From the NCBI GenBank assembly GCA_028753945.1, contig JAPNXP010000002.1:13888001-13952000 (forward strand): DNA of 64,000 nucleotides, given 5' to 3'. Position numbers and translations under genes: made by a program. Position 1 is the first letter of the stretch. Every line of letters starts with the position of its first letter. Origin of the DNA: Hexactinellida sp. DTS-2022 (taxonomy: Eukaryota; Porifera; Hexactinellida). Below the pieces are notes generated by a model. The model did not search any database, was not told where the DNA came from, and worked only from the letters and a program-made list of their open reading frames with translations. This document shows, piece after piece, positions 11,652-22,096 of the stretch.

Positions 11652-11673
11652 CCCCTTGGTTAATCCGCCTCTG

Positions 11674-12337
11674 ACTAAAACAGCTTCTTTTTGCTACTAA
11701 GAGAAATGAACATTGGAACAAATAATTAGTGTCATAATACTATTTCATTAACCAGAATATAGGTTGCAAGCATTAACTCTCCCTATTTCATCGCATGGAT
11801 ATAGTCACCAATTTTAACACAAGAATAATAATAAAATTTCACAAATCTAAAAAAGATAAGAAAGTAAGATAAACATAATTCTAAAAAGTAAATAGCGAGA
11901 ATGATTAAAATTTAATATTTCAACAAATATTTAGCATCTCAATTAAAAGCGATTTATAATTATATTTACAAGCAACTTTTAATCAAATTTTACAGAACTC
12001 CGCGTTGTGCTAATATCAATCAATGATAACATTCCTTGTAAATTATAAAGTTTTAATCAAAGATATTTACAATTAATTTGAATATTTCTTGAAATCCGAC
12101 AATTTACAATGGGATCATAATGATAATTAAAGAGGTATTAGAGATAAAAATTCTTGTTTAATTTCAAATATGCGTATTAGTCGAGTTCATTCATATATAC
12201 TGAACAATTGAGAGTATTAGTAGTGTGATATTGACAGTTGAAAGATCCAAAAAATTGTGATTTGTATGGAGAGAGGAGAATAAATTTGCAGGAAAGAGTA
12301 TTTGTGAAGTCTCAAAAATATTTGTACTACTAGATTA
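11674..12337. other. AT-rich sequence downstream of the INPP5F-like gene
   Basis: Very AT-rich, with no open frame of note. It is the 3' flank of the minus-strand phosphatase gene and presumably contains its 3' UTR and polyadenylation region. No clear repeat was seen. Confidence 0.35.
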
Positions 12338-14202
12338 TTACATAATATCAGTATTAGAACAATGAGAATAAATGCTATCATCAGAGAGAGATTTACGGAC
12401 CGAAAAAGACAAATGTTCTTTAATGCAATCAAAATCAGGGTCTGCAAAACATAAATCTTCTTTTCCTTTAGATATTTCCAAGGGTTCAAATGTCAGAGTA
12501 TTTGAAAAATCATTAGAAGTTAGATCTTCTATGCTTGAAGAGGGAACTCTAAAATTATTATCTTTTGTTAATATAGAGGCATCGTTTTGTTTAACATAGG
12601 AAAATTCTTTAGACTTTTCTTTAATCCATAATTTTAGTTCGATAAAGCTTCCTCCACCAACAGCAGTATCATTTGAAAATTCAATAATATTATGAGTGAT
12701 AGAATGCTGACTTGATATTTTAACTGAAACGAATACAGGAAATAAGTTGAGTAAGGAGGTTTTAAATTTTAGCTCATTGTTTAAAACATTCAGTTCTAGT
12801 TTGATTTCATCTGGTTTCAAAAATAAGCTGCAAAAAGTATAATGATATCCAGTCTTCTCATTCTGAACATAATGAATCCTTATTGCATGTTTACCCTCTA
12901 ATAATTTATATTTGTTCAAAACACCAAATTGAATCTTCTCTATTAAAGTTAATTCAATATATTCATAAGAAACAATCTCGTCAGTGTAATTATCATATAA
13001 TATGACAATAATCCCAAAATTTAGCAATAAAAGTATACATAATTGGTCTGCTGAAGCAGAAGATATACATTTAAAACCATCTGGCTCTTTTAAAGCCCAT
13101 CCAGAAACGGATTCATCCAGTTCTAAATAGTCTTTAATTGCACTGATCAATCTATTATAATTGTTAGTTACATCTCCTTCAATATTTGCTTCGTCCCAAG
13201 TTGTACTATCGTCTTTAATACAACTAGAACTAAAGTTATCTTGCATTGAATCAATAACACTCTGTCTTAGAGAATCTTTGAAATTATTTATATAATATCG
13301 ATTAGCAGAAGATAGACCATCCCGTACTGTGCCTTTGAGGTTTCTATGACCAGTCCTTGTCAAGTCGCCTTTCAACGCAACGGTACCAGCATATTGACGA
13401 CTAATCGCATCGCCATTGTCTGCCCATAATCTACGATATGCTTGAAGACACGATGATGGCAAAGATTGATCAGGCATTAATAAGCCAAGTTTCATTAAAA
13501 CTATATCCAATATTTTACTAGCAATCGTAGTTTGTACAACATTAGTTCTATCTAAACAGTCCATACAGTTCACCCTAAATACACCCTTTTGTTCACATAA
13601 CAAATCAATATTATGATTATTTTCAAAGTTTGACCAGAAAAATTTGTAACCTTCTATATGATCCTTGATTTGTAACAGCAAATGTTTAAATTTCAACAGA
13701 TGAAAACCTCTACAATGCTTATTAAAATCGAAATAGATATAACGTAAGTTTTGTTGTTTGATGTTGCTTAAATATAATTCAAATGCATTTTTAACAATAC
13801 TTTCCCTACCGATTTCATTAACTAAGTTAATTATCGATAGCTGATGATAAAGCTCAAGTTGGTCAGTTATATGAAGTTCCAAAGCTTCTTTATTTGAGTG
13901 GAAATCTTTCGTCAAAAGAGGTAGAGGGCGATATTTATGACCAGATTGACTCCAAAAGATTGGAATAGATCCTCTTACTTGAACAAATGAAATTTTTTGT
14001 GTCCCAGCCATTATTATTAACTCACTCTCCACAAAGTTGGCCACATAACCCTGATTGTCAACTCCTCTCCTATTATACCTAGTTCCAGCGCGATATCTAC
14101 TTCTTCTGGAAATTAAAGTTAAATAAAACATGCGCGAAGGCTTGGAGAGTCCGGACACAGTATTGGGTTCAAAGGAGTCAGGGTACTCGATAATTTCGAA
14201 AT
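12338..14202 (-). CDS. INPP5F: INPP5F/Sac2-type phosphoinositide phosphatase, exon 2 (catalytic and hSac2 parts)
   Basis: Second and last exon of the gene whose first exon is 17351-18194. It opens after the acceptor TTCACCTTTAG in phase 1, which matches exon 1. It encodes the rest of the SAC domain: LTLISRRSRYRAGTRY, SFVQVRGSIPIFWSQ, then RVNCMDCLDRTN with the CX5R catalytic Cys at about residue 494 and Arg at about 500 of the joined protein, followed by ADNGDAISRQYAGTVALKGD and SANRYY. After the SAC domain comes a region matching the hSac2 homology domain (GWAL, then KIQFG and RIHY) found in INPP5F. INPP5F removes the 4-phosphate from PtdIns4P on endocytic membranes. All catalytic residues are present, so it should be active. 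The protein ends at a TAA (12338-12340); at about 902 residues it is shorter than vertebrate INPP5F, lacking much of the disordered C-terminus. Confidence 0.92.
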
Positions 14203-15390
14203 CTAAAGGTGAATACATTAAAAATTACGGCAAGTGAATAAAATCAATACACTATTAGTAAATAAACTTGGGCTAGGTCAGAGAAGTTTGAATTTTTGGC
14301 AAAAATCACACCATAATGAAGCGATGACGTCATTTTCACATTTTGAGAAGAGTTAATAATAACCACACCCTTCAAGCATGCATTGCCCATAATATTAGAC
14401 GTATAAATAAGCATAATATTTGTCTACTTCATTTCATTTAAAAAAAAGATCTGTCTGAAATAAACTAGGTTGGGATTTTCAAATGCAATGGTTACATTAA
14501 TGATTTGCAATTGGTTTTAACCACAATGAAGTAATCAAATTAATATACCATATATGGTCGGTCATTCTTTTACTGTTTACCCAAAAGTAGTTCGAATTAA
14601 GAAAGCTTTGAATGCAGTTTAGAATTCTACATGTCAGAATTACTCTGGCTGACAATTTGATAAACATTCCTACAATTAGTTTTTAACTTACAGTAGTTTA
14701 AAATTTGTGCCACCTGTGCCACAAGTGGAATCTGCTCGGCTAATGTCGACTAAAGATGGCCCCCAAATATGGTATAACAGCTACTAATTCTATATTTCAG
14801 ATTACGTAGTTTGATAAGACACGCATGAAGTTCACAGCATATATCCGCCATGTGCCATTTGTGTCACAAATTATTCATTGGACGAATAAGTTTGTTTGGT
14901 GAGAGTATATTCAACATTCAAATAGCTATTTAAGAGTTTATTTGCATTCAAATCAACAATAGAAATTTCTTTATAAAATCAAATAAATCATTAATTTCAA
15001 ATAACTGATTAAACGATTACCTATACTAGAATTTAAAATAAAATAAAAGGAGCCATGATGTTTATAAGAAGGAAAATAGAATGGCATCAATATTCGGGCC
15101 AACCGGGTTATGGGAGAGATGCAGCGGTCCGGCAAATTCATGAACCGGACAGAACCGTCGTTAAAATTTTCTGGCTGTTTCGGACCGGTCCAGACCGAAC
15201 ACTTAACACTTACTTTTTAACTAGGAAAAATCGGGAAAAACGCCCTAACACAGATTTATTCTATTATCACGAAAATAGTCGATTATCCAAATTTTTAAAA
15301 GGCGTCAATAATGATAGTATTTAGTGTAATTCGTATGATCAAAAATTCTGATGATGAAATCGAACCTAAACATCCGTAGGTTTATACCAC

Positions 15391-15590
15391 CATGGCCTAC
15401 TTAATATACGGCTATATATGTCGCCGAGAAGGCCATAAAACAAAGAGGCCAGTTTCTAATTTTCATTCTAGGATAAACTATACCTCCTATTGTTGTTATT
15501 AGGGTTCTACATGGGGTAATCAACCATTGCGTTCCATTAGAACCACTTTTGAGAATCTCAGATTTGTGGTTAAGCTATTTAAAAATATGG
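15391..15590. mobile_element. Solo arm of the long-TIR foldback family, copy B
   Basis: Begins CATGGCCTACTTAATATACG and runs through GGGGTAATCAACCATTGCG and ACTTTTGAGAATCTCAGATT, closely matching the left arm of the complete copy at 35292-36062. It stops near TTAAGCTATTT, just before the expected GGCGCC. No opposite arm is present. Confidence 0.75.
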
Positions 15591-15880
15591 ATGATAAACA
15601 AGTAATTTATTTTATGTGGCCTAACATTAAACTTTGAAGCGACATTACGAGATCTCGTATATCTCAATTGATTTAAATAAGTATATCGAAAGGGCGTTTT
15701 TTTGCTCCAAGCTATTCTAGGAAAAATGGTCTTTTTCCGAACACTGGAGGATAAATATTTGACTTGAGATGACTTGAATGCCTCTATGTTCGCATTCCTA
15801 TGATTTAATTCGGAAAGCCCATTGATTATCGCATGCATGGTAGATTTACAGTTTACATCTTATATAGACTAGGCTATATC

Positions 15881-15988
15881 CAGTGGCGGCGCCAGGGGGT
15901 GGGCCATGCCCCCTCCCCCTAGAATAACAATGTTGTACAGTGTGGCCCCCCAGAGCTCTCTTACCTGAAAATCCTGGCGCCGCCTCTG
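15881..15988. mobile_element. 108-bp hAT-type MITE, 8-bp TSD GCTATATC
   Basis: The ends are CAGTGGCGGCGCCAGG and CCTGGCGCCGCCTCTG, flanked by exact 8-bp repeats GCTATATC (15873-15880 and 15989-15996). Too short to code; lies in the phosphatase intron. Confidence 0.9.
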
Positions 15989-16498
15989 GCTATATCCCAA
16001 ACAATAACTTCATTTATGTAAATCTTGATTATTATTGAACATCAAGTAATATAAATCCTGAGTTAAGAAATAAAATAACGGAATTATAATAGAAAACAAT
16101 ATAAAATACTAACTAAATTTTCAAATGGTACGTCATGGTCTCATGGGCGGATCCAGCATTTCTTACAAAGGCCGCATTACTAGCGCAAAGAATGTGTTTT
16201 TTTGCTACGATTCACATTCGATCGTGAACATTCAGTATATAGATTTCCGGTTATTATTCGTTTGTAATTCGGCTGCATGGGAATTGCAGGGGGCTGAGTC
16301 TCATATACTAAGTACTATGAAACTGTATGCATATTCAACTGAGTTCAATTGGACAGTAATAATTCTGAGGGGCGTCAGCCTCCCCTGGCTACTGACCTGT
16401 AACCAATATCAACAATTTGATAAAAAATATCTATTACAATTTAATATTGATCATTAATTTAATAAATAATCAACGAATTGTTTAATTTCGAACAGATA

Positions 16499-16577
16499 GA
16501 GGTGGTACAGTAAAGCTGGCCATCCTGAAAAGTGGTACGGCGCTCGCCGAACCAGCCGTACCTGCTATGCCGCCCCT
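16499..16577. repeat. Short TAGAGGTGG/CCGCCCCTA element
   Basis: TAGAGGTGGTACAG at one end and ATGCCGCCCCTA at the other, with AAAGTGGTACGGCGCTCGCC inside. An inverted relative lies at about 31873-31955 (GGCGAGCGCCGTACCACTTT and CACCACCTCTG). Probably a small hAT-like MITE, but no clean target duplication was seen. Confidence 0.5.
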
Positions 16578-16613
16578 ACATTCGAAGTTCGAACTATGGA
16601 TAACAATCGATCA

Positions 16614-16993
16614 ATAAGGCCAGTGTTAATGGTAATGTTGTTTCAGCTCCACACGAAGTCTAACAGAGGATGCGGGCTTTGCGGCATCTCATTATCATTA
16701 TCTCATTATTTGATGACGACATAATTGATAATTATCTGAGCAAATATTCTAATTTGTGAGTGCTTTTTGATAAAATATGCAATCTTTGGGTAATAATGCT
16801 TGTTATAGGTTCTGATTTTGTTAATAGTTAACTATGGCTATTTTAGAGTGCGTCCTACCAAAAAGTTGGTAACGAACTATGTCCTTACTTTGAAATGTAG
16901 GTGTAATAATGACAATAATGACGATATTCGTGCGGGAGTGAAATCTGAAGCGGGCGGTGGAGCTGAAACAAGATTCCAACAAACAGTGGCCTA
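16614..16993. mobile_element. About 380-bp MITE, copy 1
   Basis: Outer ends TAAGGCCAGTGTTAATG and CAAACAGTGGCCTA are inverted repeats. The interior shares long stretches, inverted, with 26538-26909, including ATGACAATAATGAC, GTGCGGGAGTGAAATCTGA and CTATTTTAGAGTG. The open frame beginning at 16957 overlaps its end and is not a gene. Confidence 0.8.
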
Positions 16994-17350
16994 ATACTTT
17001 TTTGTCGCTATCTTACAATAATTCTGAGATTACAGAAGAGTTGAACAGATTTGATGTCAGAGATTACACATTCGTTAAAAATCGTACCTTACAGACAGGT
17101 AAGGGTCCTCTATCTGAAAGGCGTTGCAGATTCACCGCATTATTATAAGTCCGGGGTAACGACGCGTCGGCGCATATGGCTTAAGACGCGCATTAGACAT
17201 GAGTTGGTTTATAAATAATACATAAACATATATTTAAAATTATTGTCCCTACTAATCACAGTTCGACATCAAATTGAATAACTAATAAAATTGTAGATTA
17301 GCGATTGATTAATATGAATAGAATAAAGGAGAACTGTGAATGAAATATAC

Positions 17351-18194
17351 CTTTAAATTGCTCTTCACCAACATTCGAACAAGAATTAATATTCTCAACA
17401 TTCTTGGCATGTTCATGAACATTTCCAGTCAATAGACTTGGTAATGCATTCAAATCAAGGTGTATGCATTCAGTACCATAGAATCCTTGAATTATAGGTA
17501 AAATCCATGGGGAAGATAATTCTTCCTCGTATTGAAATAATTCCTTTAACATTTCCTTGTTCCAAAAGAAACGATCGTCAAGATTACGCCATAATATTTT
17601 GTTTGAACCATGATGAAAACTTCGCTGAAGACAATTAGTTAAATCAAAATCTGGTGAGTAATAGAAGTTTGATTCACAAAACATCCTCAGAAATGCATCA
17701 CAAAGTCTTGCTTCAAGTTTACCTCGACGAGAAAATTCTCTATCAAATGAACTTTTAGCATTGTGATGTAATCTTGAATCATTTAAAACAGGTGTAAAAT
17801 TGACATTTGATGAATTATCTTTGTTGATAAAATCGGTAAGCATAGATTGTAAATCAGATCGCTTAACTTTTGGGGGCAGATCGAAATCAAGTTGATTGAG
17901 CGAGACCTGATTGGTCAGAGGTATTAATGCAACTTTGTCTATCCGAAATATTTGTGGACCAAATGCATCTGAAACTCTAGATTGTTTGGTTATTAGTATT
18001 AAATACCAACAACCATCAGAAAAAAACCGAACTTTACCAATAAAGCCATAAACAAAACCGATGCATGCAATATTTCCTTCCAAAAAAGAATTTTTAACTG
18101 GGACAAGTTTTCCTAGACCTGAATTTTTGTCACAGCAAAGCATACAATATTCATTTTTAATTACAAAATGAGTAGATGTTAAAAGTAACTCCAT
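17351..18194 (-). CDS. INPP5F: INPP5F/Sac2-type phosphoinositide phosphatase, exon 1 (N-terminal SAC region)
   Basis: First exon of the gene completed at 12338-14202. The ATG at 18194 is chosen because the following residues (MELLLTSTHFVIKN) align with the MEL start of vertebrate INPP5F; an in-frame ATG at 18215 would add seven residues. Visible SAC N-terminal motifs are IGFVYGFIGKVRFFSDG, FYYSPDFDLTNCLQRS (the Y.YDLT..Q box) and WRNLDDRFFWNKEML. The exon ends ..EQFK plus one base at AAAG|GTATAT, so it joins exon 2 in frame. Joined length is 902 codons plus a stop. No obvious promoter element was identified; 18216-18400 upstream is plain AT-rich sequence. Confidence 0.9.
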
Positions 18195-18215
18195 TGGAAA
18201 AAGCGTATCTAACAT

Positions 18216-19447
18216 AGTTCATAAGGGAAGAAATAAATACAAAATTGGCAAAATTCCATAATTTTCCTACATTTCTCCGTAATTAATTTCATTTTTGCTA
18301 ACTAACTTCCCCCAACCACACACAAAAATTTAAGCAAAATATTTATTAATTAAGTGGATGGGAAAGGTATCACAATACACAACGGTTGTAATGAAGAAAT
18401 TTATTTATAAGTTCAAAGTTCAAAAGTGAAAATAACATTATTTATTCTAGAAAGGGCAATTCCCTATAAGAATTTTCCATTTAATTAAACGTTTAAACTC
18501 TAAAGCCGTAATCCTAACGTTTCTAGATAATTCATATCGTAAATGTAAATTACATCTGTGCCGAAGCTTTGGAGGCACTATGGATGATTGACTGATTTAT
18601 AGTATATTCAAAATAAAATTCTCCCGGCACGGTTGTAATTTTAGATTTTTCGTCATGTCATGATAACTTCAAAGTCTTAAGACTCATTTGTCAAGGGGTC
18701 ACGAGCTGCAAGGAATAATCTATAAATTGGAAGTTAAGATACGATACATTTAATAAATAGATAAGATACATTTATCAAATATGCGTAAATTATCAATTAA
18801 AAAATAAATAAATTTGGCAAAATTATCCACAGTTAATTAATTATGTCGAAACAAACATCCTCATTTAATTAAGGGGCGGCGGAAGGGTGGAGCCAGGGGT
18901 GGTGCCGAAACCAGTTTTTAGAAACCACATAATAGGTGCAGCCTATATGCGAATTTATTGTGTAGGTGCTGCATTAATGTTACAGGTCCGGCCTTGATGG
19001 AATAGGAGCAGCATAAGTGTGGTATGAATGATCTAGGTTCCGCATTAATGGTATAGGTTCGGCGCTACTGCACCTATGGCCTACCTCAATAACGTGACAT
19101 CACTTTGCCGCACCAATAATAATTGGCTGCTACGGGCCTGGAGAAGGAAATATACTCACATAATTGTTATGGAATATATAACCTTAGTTTTCAATTAGAA
19201 AATTTAAGCCTACTCGATCTCAAAAGTTGAAACAATATAATTAGATATAATACTTTCACTGGAATTAAGGTGTTTGTAAACAAAGGAATTAACAACTCAA
19301 TACTGGCACAAACTAAGCCCATTTTGTAAATTCGTGCACTGTAAAGGTGTATAATTAAATAGTGCTGAAATGAATATAGCGAATAATCGATCGTTTCGAA
19401 ACGAATTTTCGTTTGGACGACGAATATTAGATTGAAACGGATATTCG
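18216..19447. other. Intergenic region with hairpin and repeat fragments
   Basis: Contains the 18553-18655 hairpin, a run of imperfect ATAGGTGCAGCATTAATG-like units (about 18930-19080), an inverted relative of 5960-6190 at about 19190-19350, and a half copy of the CGAATATTCG-type element at about 19363-19450 (AACGAATTTTCG, GGATATTCGTTGACTACTTT). No coding region was seen. Confidence 0.5.
18553..18655. repeat. Hairpin MITE with GTGCCG arms, diverged copy 2
   Basis: CATCTGTGCCGAAGCTTTGG on the left and CGGCACGGTTGTAATTTTAG then ATTTTTCGTCATGTCATG on the right match the family at 7026 and 40897. The left arm is shortened. Confidence 0.65.
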
Positions 19448-20460
19448 TTGACTACTTTTGGACAACAGCAATCTGATTATTATTCCTATCCTCTCGCTGA
19501 GTTACACTTAATCCTAGACTGCCGAATTGCAATGTGGAATTCAAACTCAGTGCTTACACGAAATTGTTCTACCACAATTATTGACCTAATTGTTATGTCT
19601 AAACTGGACCCATTGGTGATTACAGAAACCTAGCTCAAGGATCGCGACTGTGATAAAATGTTTATAGCTGATTTGGAGAATGCCATATCCACGTATTATC
19701 AGACCCGGCGGAAGTGTTGTGTAATACTACGTAAATGTTTAAGGTGGATGTAAACAGGGACCAGAATTCATCTCATGTGAGCACATGTACATATATCAAA
19801 ATAGAGTCTGGCTTTTTGTCTCTGAGATGTATTATTATATATAGGCCAACGCCATCCAAGAAAAATAAGATCAAACCCTCTCTGTTCTGATTGAGACCTT
19901 TTCAACTAAGTTGTCTAAATTGCTCGAGAATCTGAGAAACATAAATATTGATTCGTTTAGGGCTGTTATTAGCAATCTTCCCTTATAGTAGGTCCTCCGA
20001 GAAATGTAGAAGACATAACTAATCAATATTATACAATCTTATCTGAGCTCCTTGATAAACATGCACCAAAACTTAAACGGATAGTAAATCTACGTCCCCA
20101 CACACCTTGGCACCATGATAATCTCCAGACGGAAAAATATAAAATCGACGCTACTTAGTAATGTCATCTCATGTTACTAAAGTGAGTTGTGCTGAAAATA
20201 ATGCTTTAAGGACTATTGGGCAATTACGTAGATTTATAGACTGTCAAACTACAGAGCGTCTTGCCCATGCGTTCATTTCTTCTCGTATTGACTGTTGTAA
20301 CAGTTTACTATACGGGTTACCAATTTCAGAGATTGATAAACTCCAACGTGTTCAGAATGCGGCAGCTCGCATGTTGTCGGAGCATCTAGTGGGACAGCAT
20401 ACAACCTATTCTTCGGAAACTACATTGGCTACCAGTTAATAAACGTATTTCGTTCAAGTC
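19448..20460 (+). pseudogene. Truncated CR1/L2-like LINE (endonuclease start joined to RT end)
   Basis: About 19530-19640 reads MWNSNSVLTR, DLIVMSKLDPLVITET and then L-K-D-R-D after a stop, the start of an AP-type endonuclease (N.RS....L......D.L.ITETWL). About 20161-20370 reads LAHAFISSRIDCCNSLLYGL then DKLQRVQNAAARML, the typical C-terminal part of CR1/L2/Jockey-type reverse transcriptases. Another frame (about 20396-20450) continues PILRKLHWLPVNKRISFKSL, so there is a frameshift near 20390. The central polymerase with its catalytic motif is missing. Dead, internally deleted copy. Confidence 0.75.
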
Positions 20461-21054
20461 TCTCAGTGGACAGTTGACCAGAATAGATTTGAAAAAGTTC
20501 GCGTTCGGGGTAATATCGGCGATTTAGTAGAGATCCGCAATTTTTAAATCCAAGATGACATCGTAATGTATCCGTTCGTCGTGGGATCGAGGAAAAAATT
20601 TGATGCCGGGTCATAAAGATTACGCATAAAAAATCTCATTCCGTCCCATAAATTCTGTGAAATTTTGACCCGATTAAGCAGAGAAATCTATTAACCGGCG
20701 GCTCTATTAAGCGTAGTCGACTGTATTATGAAGCGTGTAACAGGAAGTATAAAGTAACAAATATAATATAATATATAATAGTAAATAAACTGTCATGAAT
20801 CAGAGTAACCCAGGTCATAGTAAATAGAGTTACGTAAACCGTCATATACGTAACATCCCCTGCAGCGCGGCGGCTAATTTTAAAATATATGGCACTCATG
20901 GTTTGTTAATACAACAACAATAACATTAATATTAAGATACTGGCTAGTGATTAAATGTATTAAATGTACAGTCATAGTTCATGAATAAGAAAATAGCATA
21001 CACCAAATACTTGAGTTAGTAAAAACTACCAATAACATGGAGAGTATACATATC
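20461..21054. other. Downstream flank of the collagen gene with a mariner-like end
   Basis: About 20638-20715 carries CCGTCCCATAAATTCTGTG, TTAACCGGCGGCTCTATTAA and GTAGTCGACTGTA, matching one end of the TA-flanked element at 57011-57292. The rest is AT-rich and non-coding. Confidence 0.5.
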
Positions 21055-21954
21055 CTAAACTGGGATATTATCACTGAGACAATCCATTTTTTCAATACAG
21101 CGCCAAGATCCTTGGTTTCGTCCTGCATCCCATCTGCAAAAATACAAATCTCCCCTCGTTGGGTCATAATACATTATTCCTTCATGACTTGGTTGGCTAC
21201 AGTCTAAAGTTGAATTGGTCAATTGACGCATTGTAATCGTATGGCCAAAATCACCTTTTAGCCCACTGTCGCCTCGATCTCCAACAACACCTCTCTCACC
21301 TCGATCTCCACTAATTCCTTCATTTCCCTTCTCCCCATCGTCCCCACTAACTCCAGTACCCCCCCTGTTTCCCAAAGCACCTTTATTGCCAACAACTCCT
21401 TTACTTCCTGATACTCCTTTATCAACTTGACCATCAATCCCGCTATTCCCTGTACTTCCAGCCTCACCAATAACTCCCATTTTCCCTTTACTACCAGGTT
21501 GGCCTTTCATTCCTATCTGACCTTGTATGCCCTTATTTCCAAAATCTCCAGGAATTCCAATCGGACCTTTAATGCCTTGAACACCCCCATCACCTTGACC
21601 TCCACCAACACCAGTTTGACCCTTATTGCCTTGACTCCCCTGGGTGCCAGTATTCCCCATATCACCGAATTCACCCTTTTCGCCAGCTTCGCCATCGTTG
21701 CCTCGAGTTCCATTTTCTCCTGCACATGGAAGACAGTAAGCATTAGCTCCATCCTGTCCTGGAGTTCCTTTGTCACCTTTCAACCCTCGACCACCAATAT
21801 CCCCTAAATCCCCTCGGCAAGCATGAAATTGTTTGTAGTTTTCGATAGCCATAGAATAGTCAACACCTTGCATGCCTTGGGCCATCATAAATTGAGTAAA
21901 ACAAACAAAGTTTAAACCCAATGTAATAATGAAGAATGAGTTAAAAAACATCAT
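21055..21954 (-). CDS. Secreted short-chain collagen-like protein (spongin-like)
   Basis: A 299-residue single-exon frame from the ATG at 21954 (a codon further upstream is TTG, not a eukaryotic start) to TAG at 21055. Residues 1-26 are a hydrophobic signal peptide ending near MMAQ. Residues about 48-237 are Gly-X-Y triplets with few prolines. Two breaks are visible: NAYCLPCAGEN with a CxxC at 74-77, and DGQVDKGVSG, where the triplet register slips. The last 62 residues are a small globular tail with four Cys (LDCSQ, YFCRW, WRCIE, MDCLS) resembling C-terminal caps of short invertebrate collagens. Likely role: extracellular matrix fibre or spongin-type skeleton protein (inference). A mariner-like TIR end starts 79 bp upstream of the ATG. 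Confidence 0.85.
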   Translation of the reverse strand: MMFFNSFFIITLGLNFVCFTQFMMAQGMQGVDYSMAIENYKQFHACRGDLGDIGGRGLKGDKGTPGQDGANAYCLPCAGENGTRGNDGEAGEKGEFGDMGNTGTQGSQGNKGQTGVGGGQGDGGVQGIKGPIGIPGDFGNKGIQGQIGMKGQPGSKGKMGVIGEAGSTGNSGIDGQVDKGVSGSKGVVGNKGALGNRGGTGVSGDDGEKGNEGISGDRGERGVVGDRGDSGLKGDFGHTITMRQLTNSTLDCSQPSHEGIMYYDPTRGDLYFCRWDAGRNQGSWRCIEKMDCLSDNIPV

Positions 21955-22032
21955 TTTCTTTCTTGTCAATGGGAATATGGTAATGCTACAAAAAGGAGAA
22001 AACGCAAAAAAGTAATGAACATTAAAGTGCTA

Positions 22033-22096
22033 CAGTAGAACCTGCATAATCCGGCTCTATAATGCGAATTCAGCTAAATCCACACTTTCCATATCC
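22033..22096. repeat. Mariner/pogo-like TIR end upstream of the collagen gene
   Basis: CAGTAGAACCTGCATAATCC follows a TA at 22031-22032. A same-orientation relative, TTAGAACCTGCATGATCCG, is at about 23822. Only the outer end is recognised; it begins 79 bp from the start codon of the collagen gene. Confidence 0.55.

Larger units (their letters stand above)
9973..11673. mobile_element. hAT-type element carrying further nested elements, 8-bp TSD ACTAAAAC
   Basis: The ends are CAGGGGCGGATCAAGG and TTAATCCGCCTCTG, flanked by exact 8-bp repeats ACTAAAAC (9965-9972 and 11674-11681). Inside are a mariner-like element (about 10126-10917), which contains a foldback (10299-10757), and a second hAT-type element (11205-11651). 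No transposase frame survives. Its own sequence may have been only a few hundred bases. Confidence 0.85.
14203..17350 (-). other. Intron of the INPP5F-like gene, filled with transposon fragments
   Basis: The donor AAAG|GTATAT at 17351/17350 and acceptor CCTTTAG|AT at 14203/14202 have matching phase 1. Inside are a half foldback (14515-14560), half of the GGTCC-satellite element (about 15115-15200), one arm of the long-TIR foldback (15391-15590), a hAT MITE (15881-15988), a small element (about 16499-16577) and the 16614-16993 MITE. No independent gene is apparent. Confidence 0.8.

Noticed and set aside
21258..21807. Frames in other registers across the collagen gene
   Set aside because: The periodic Gly-X-Y codons keep alternative frames open on both strands; only the minus-strand Gly-X-Y frame has a signal peptide and tail.
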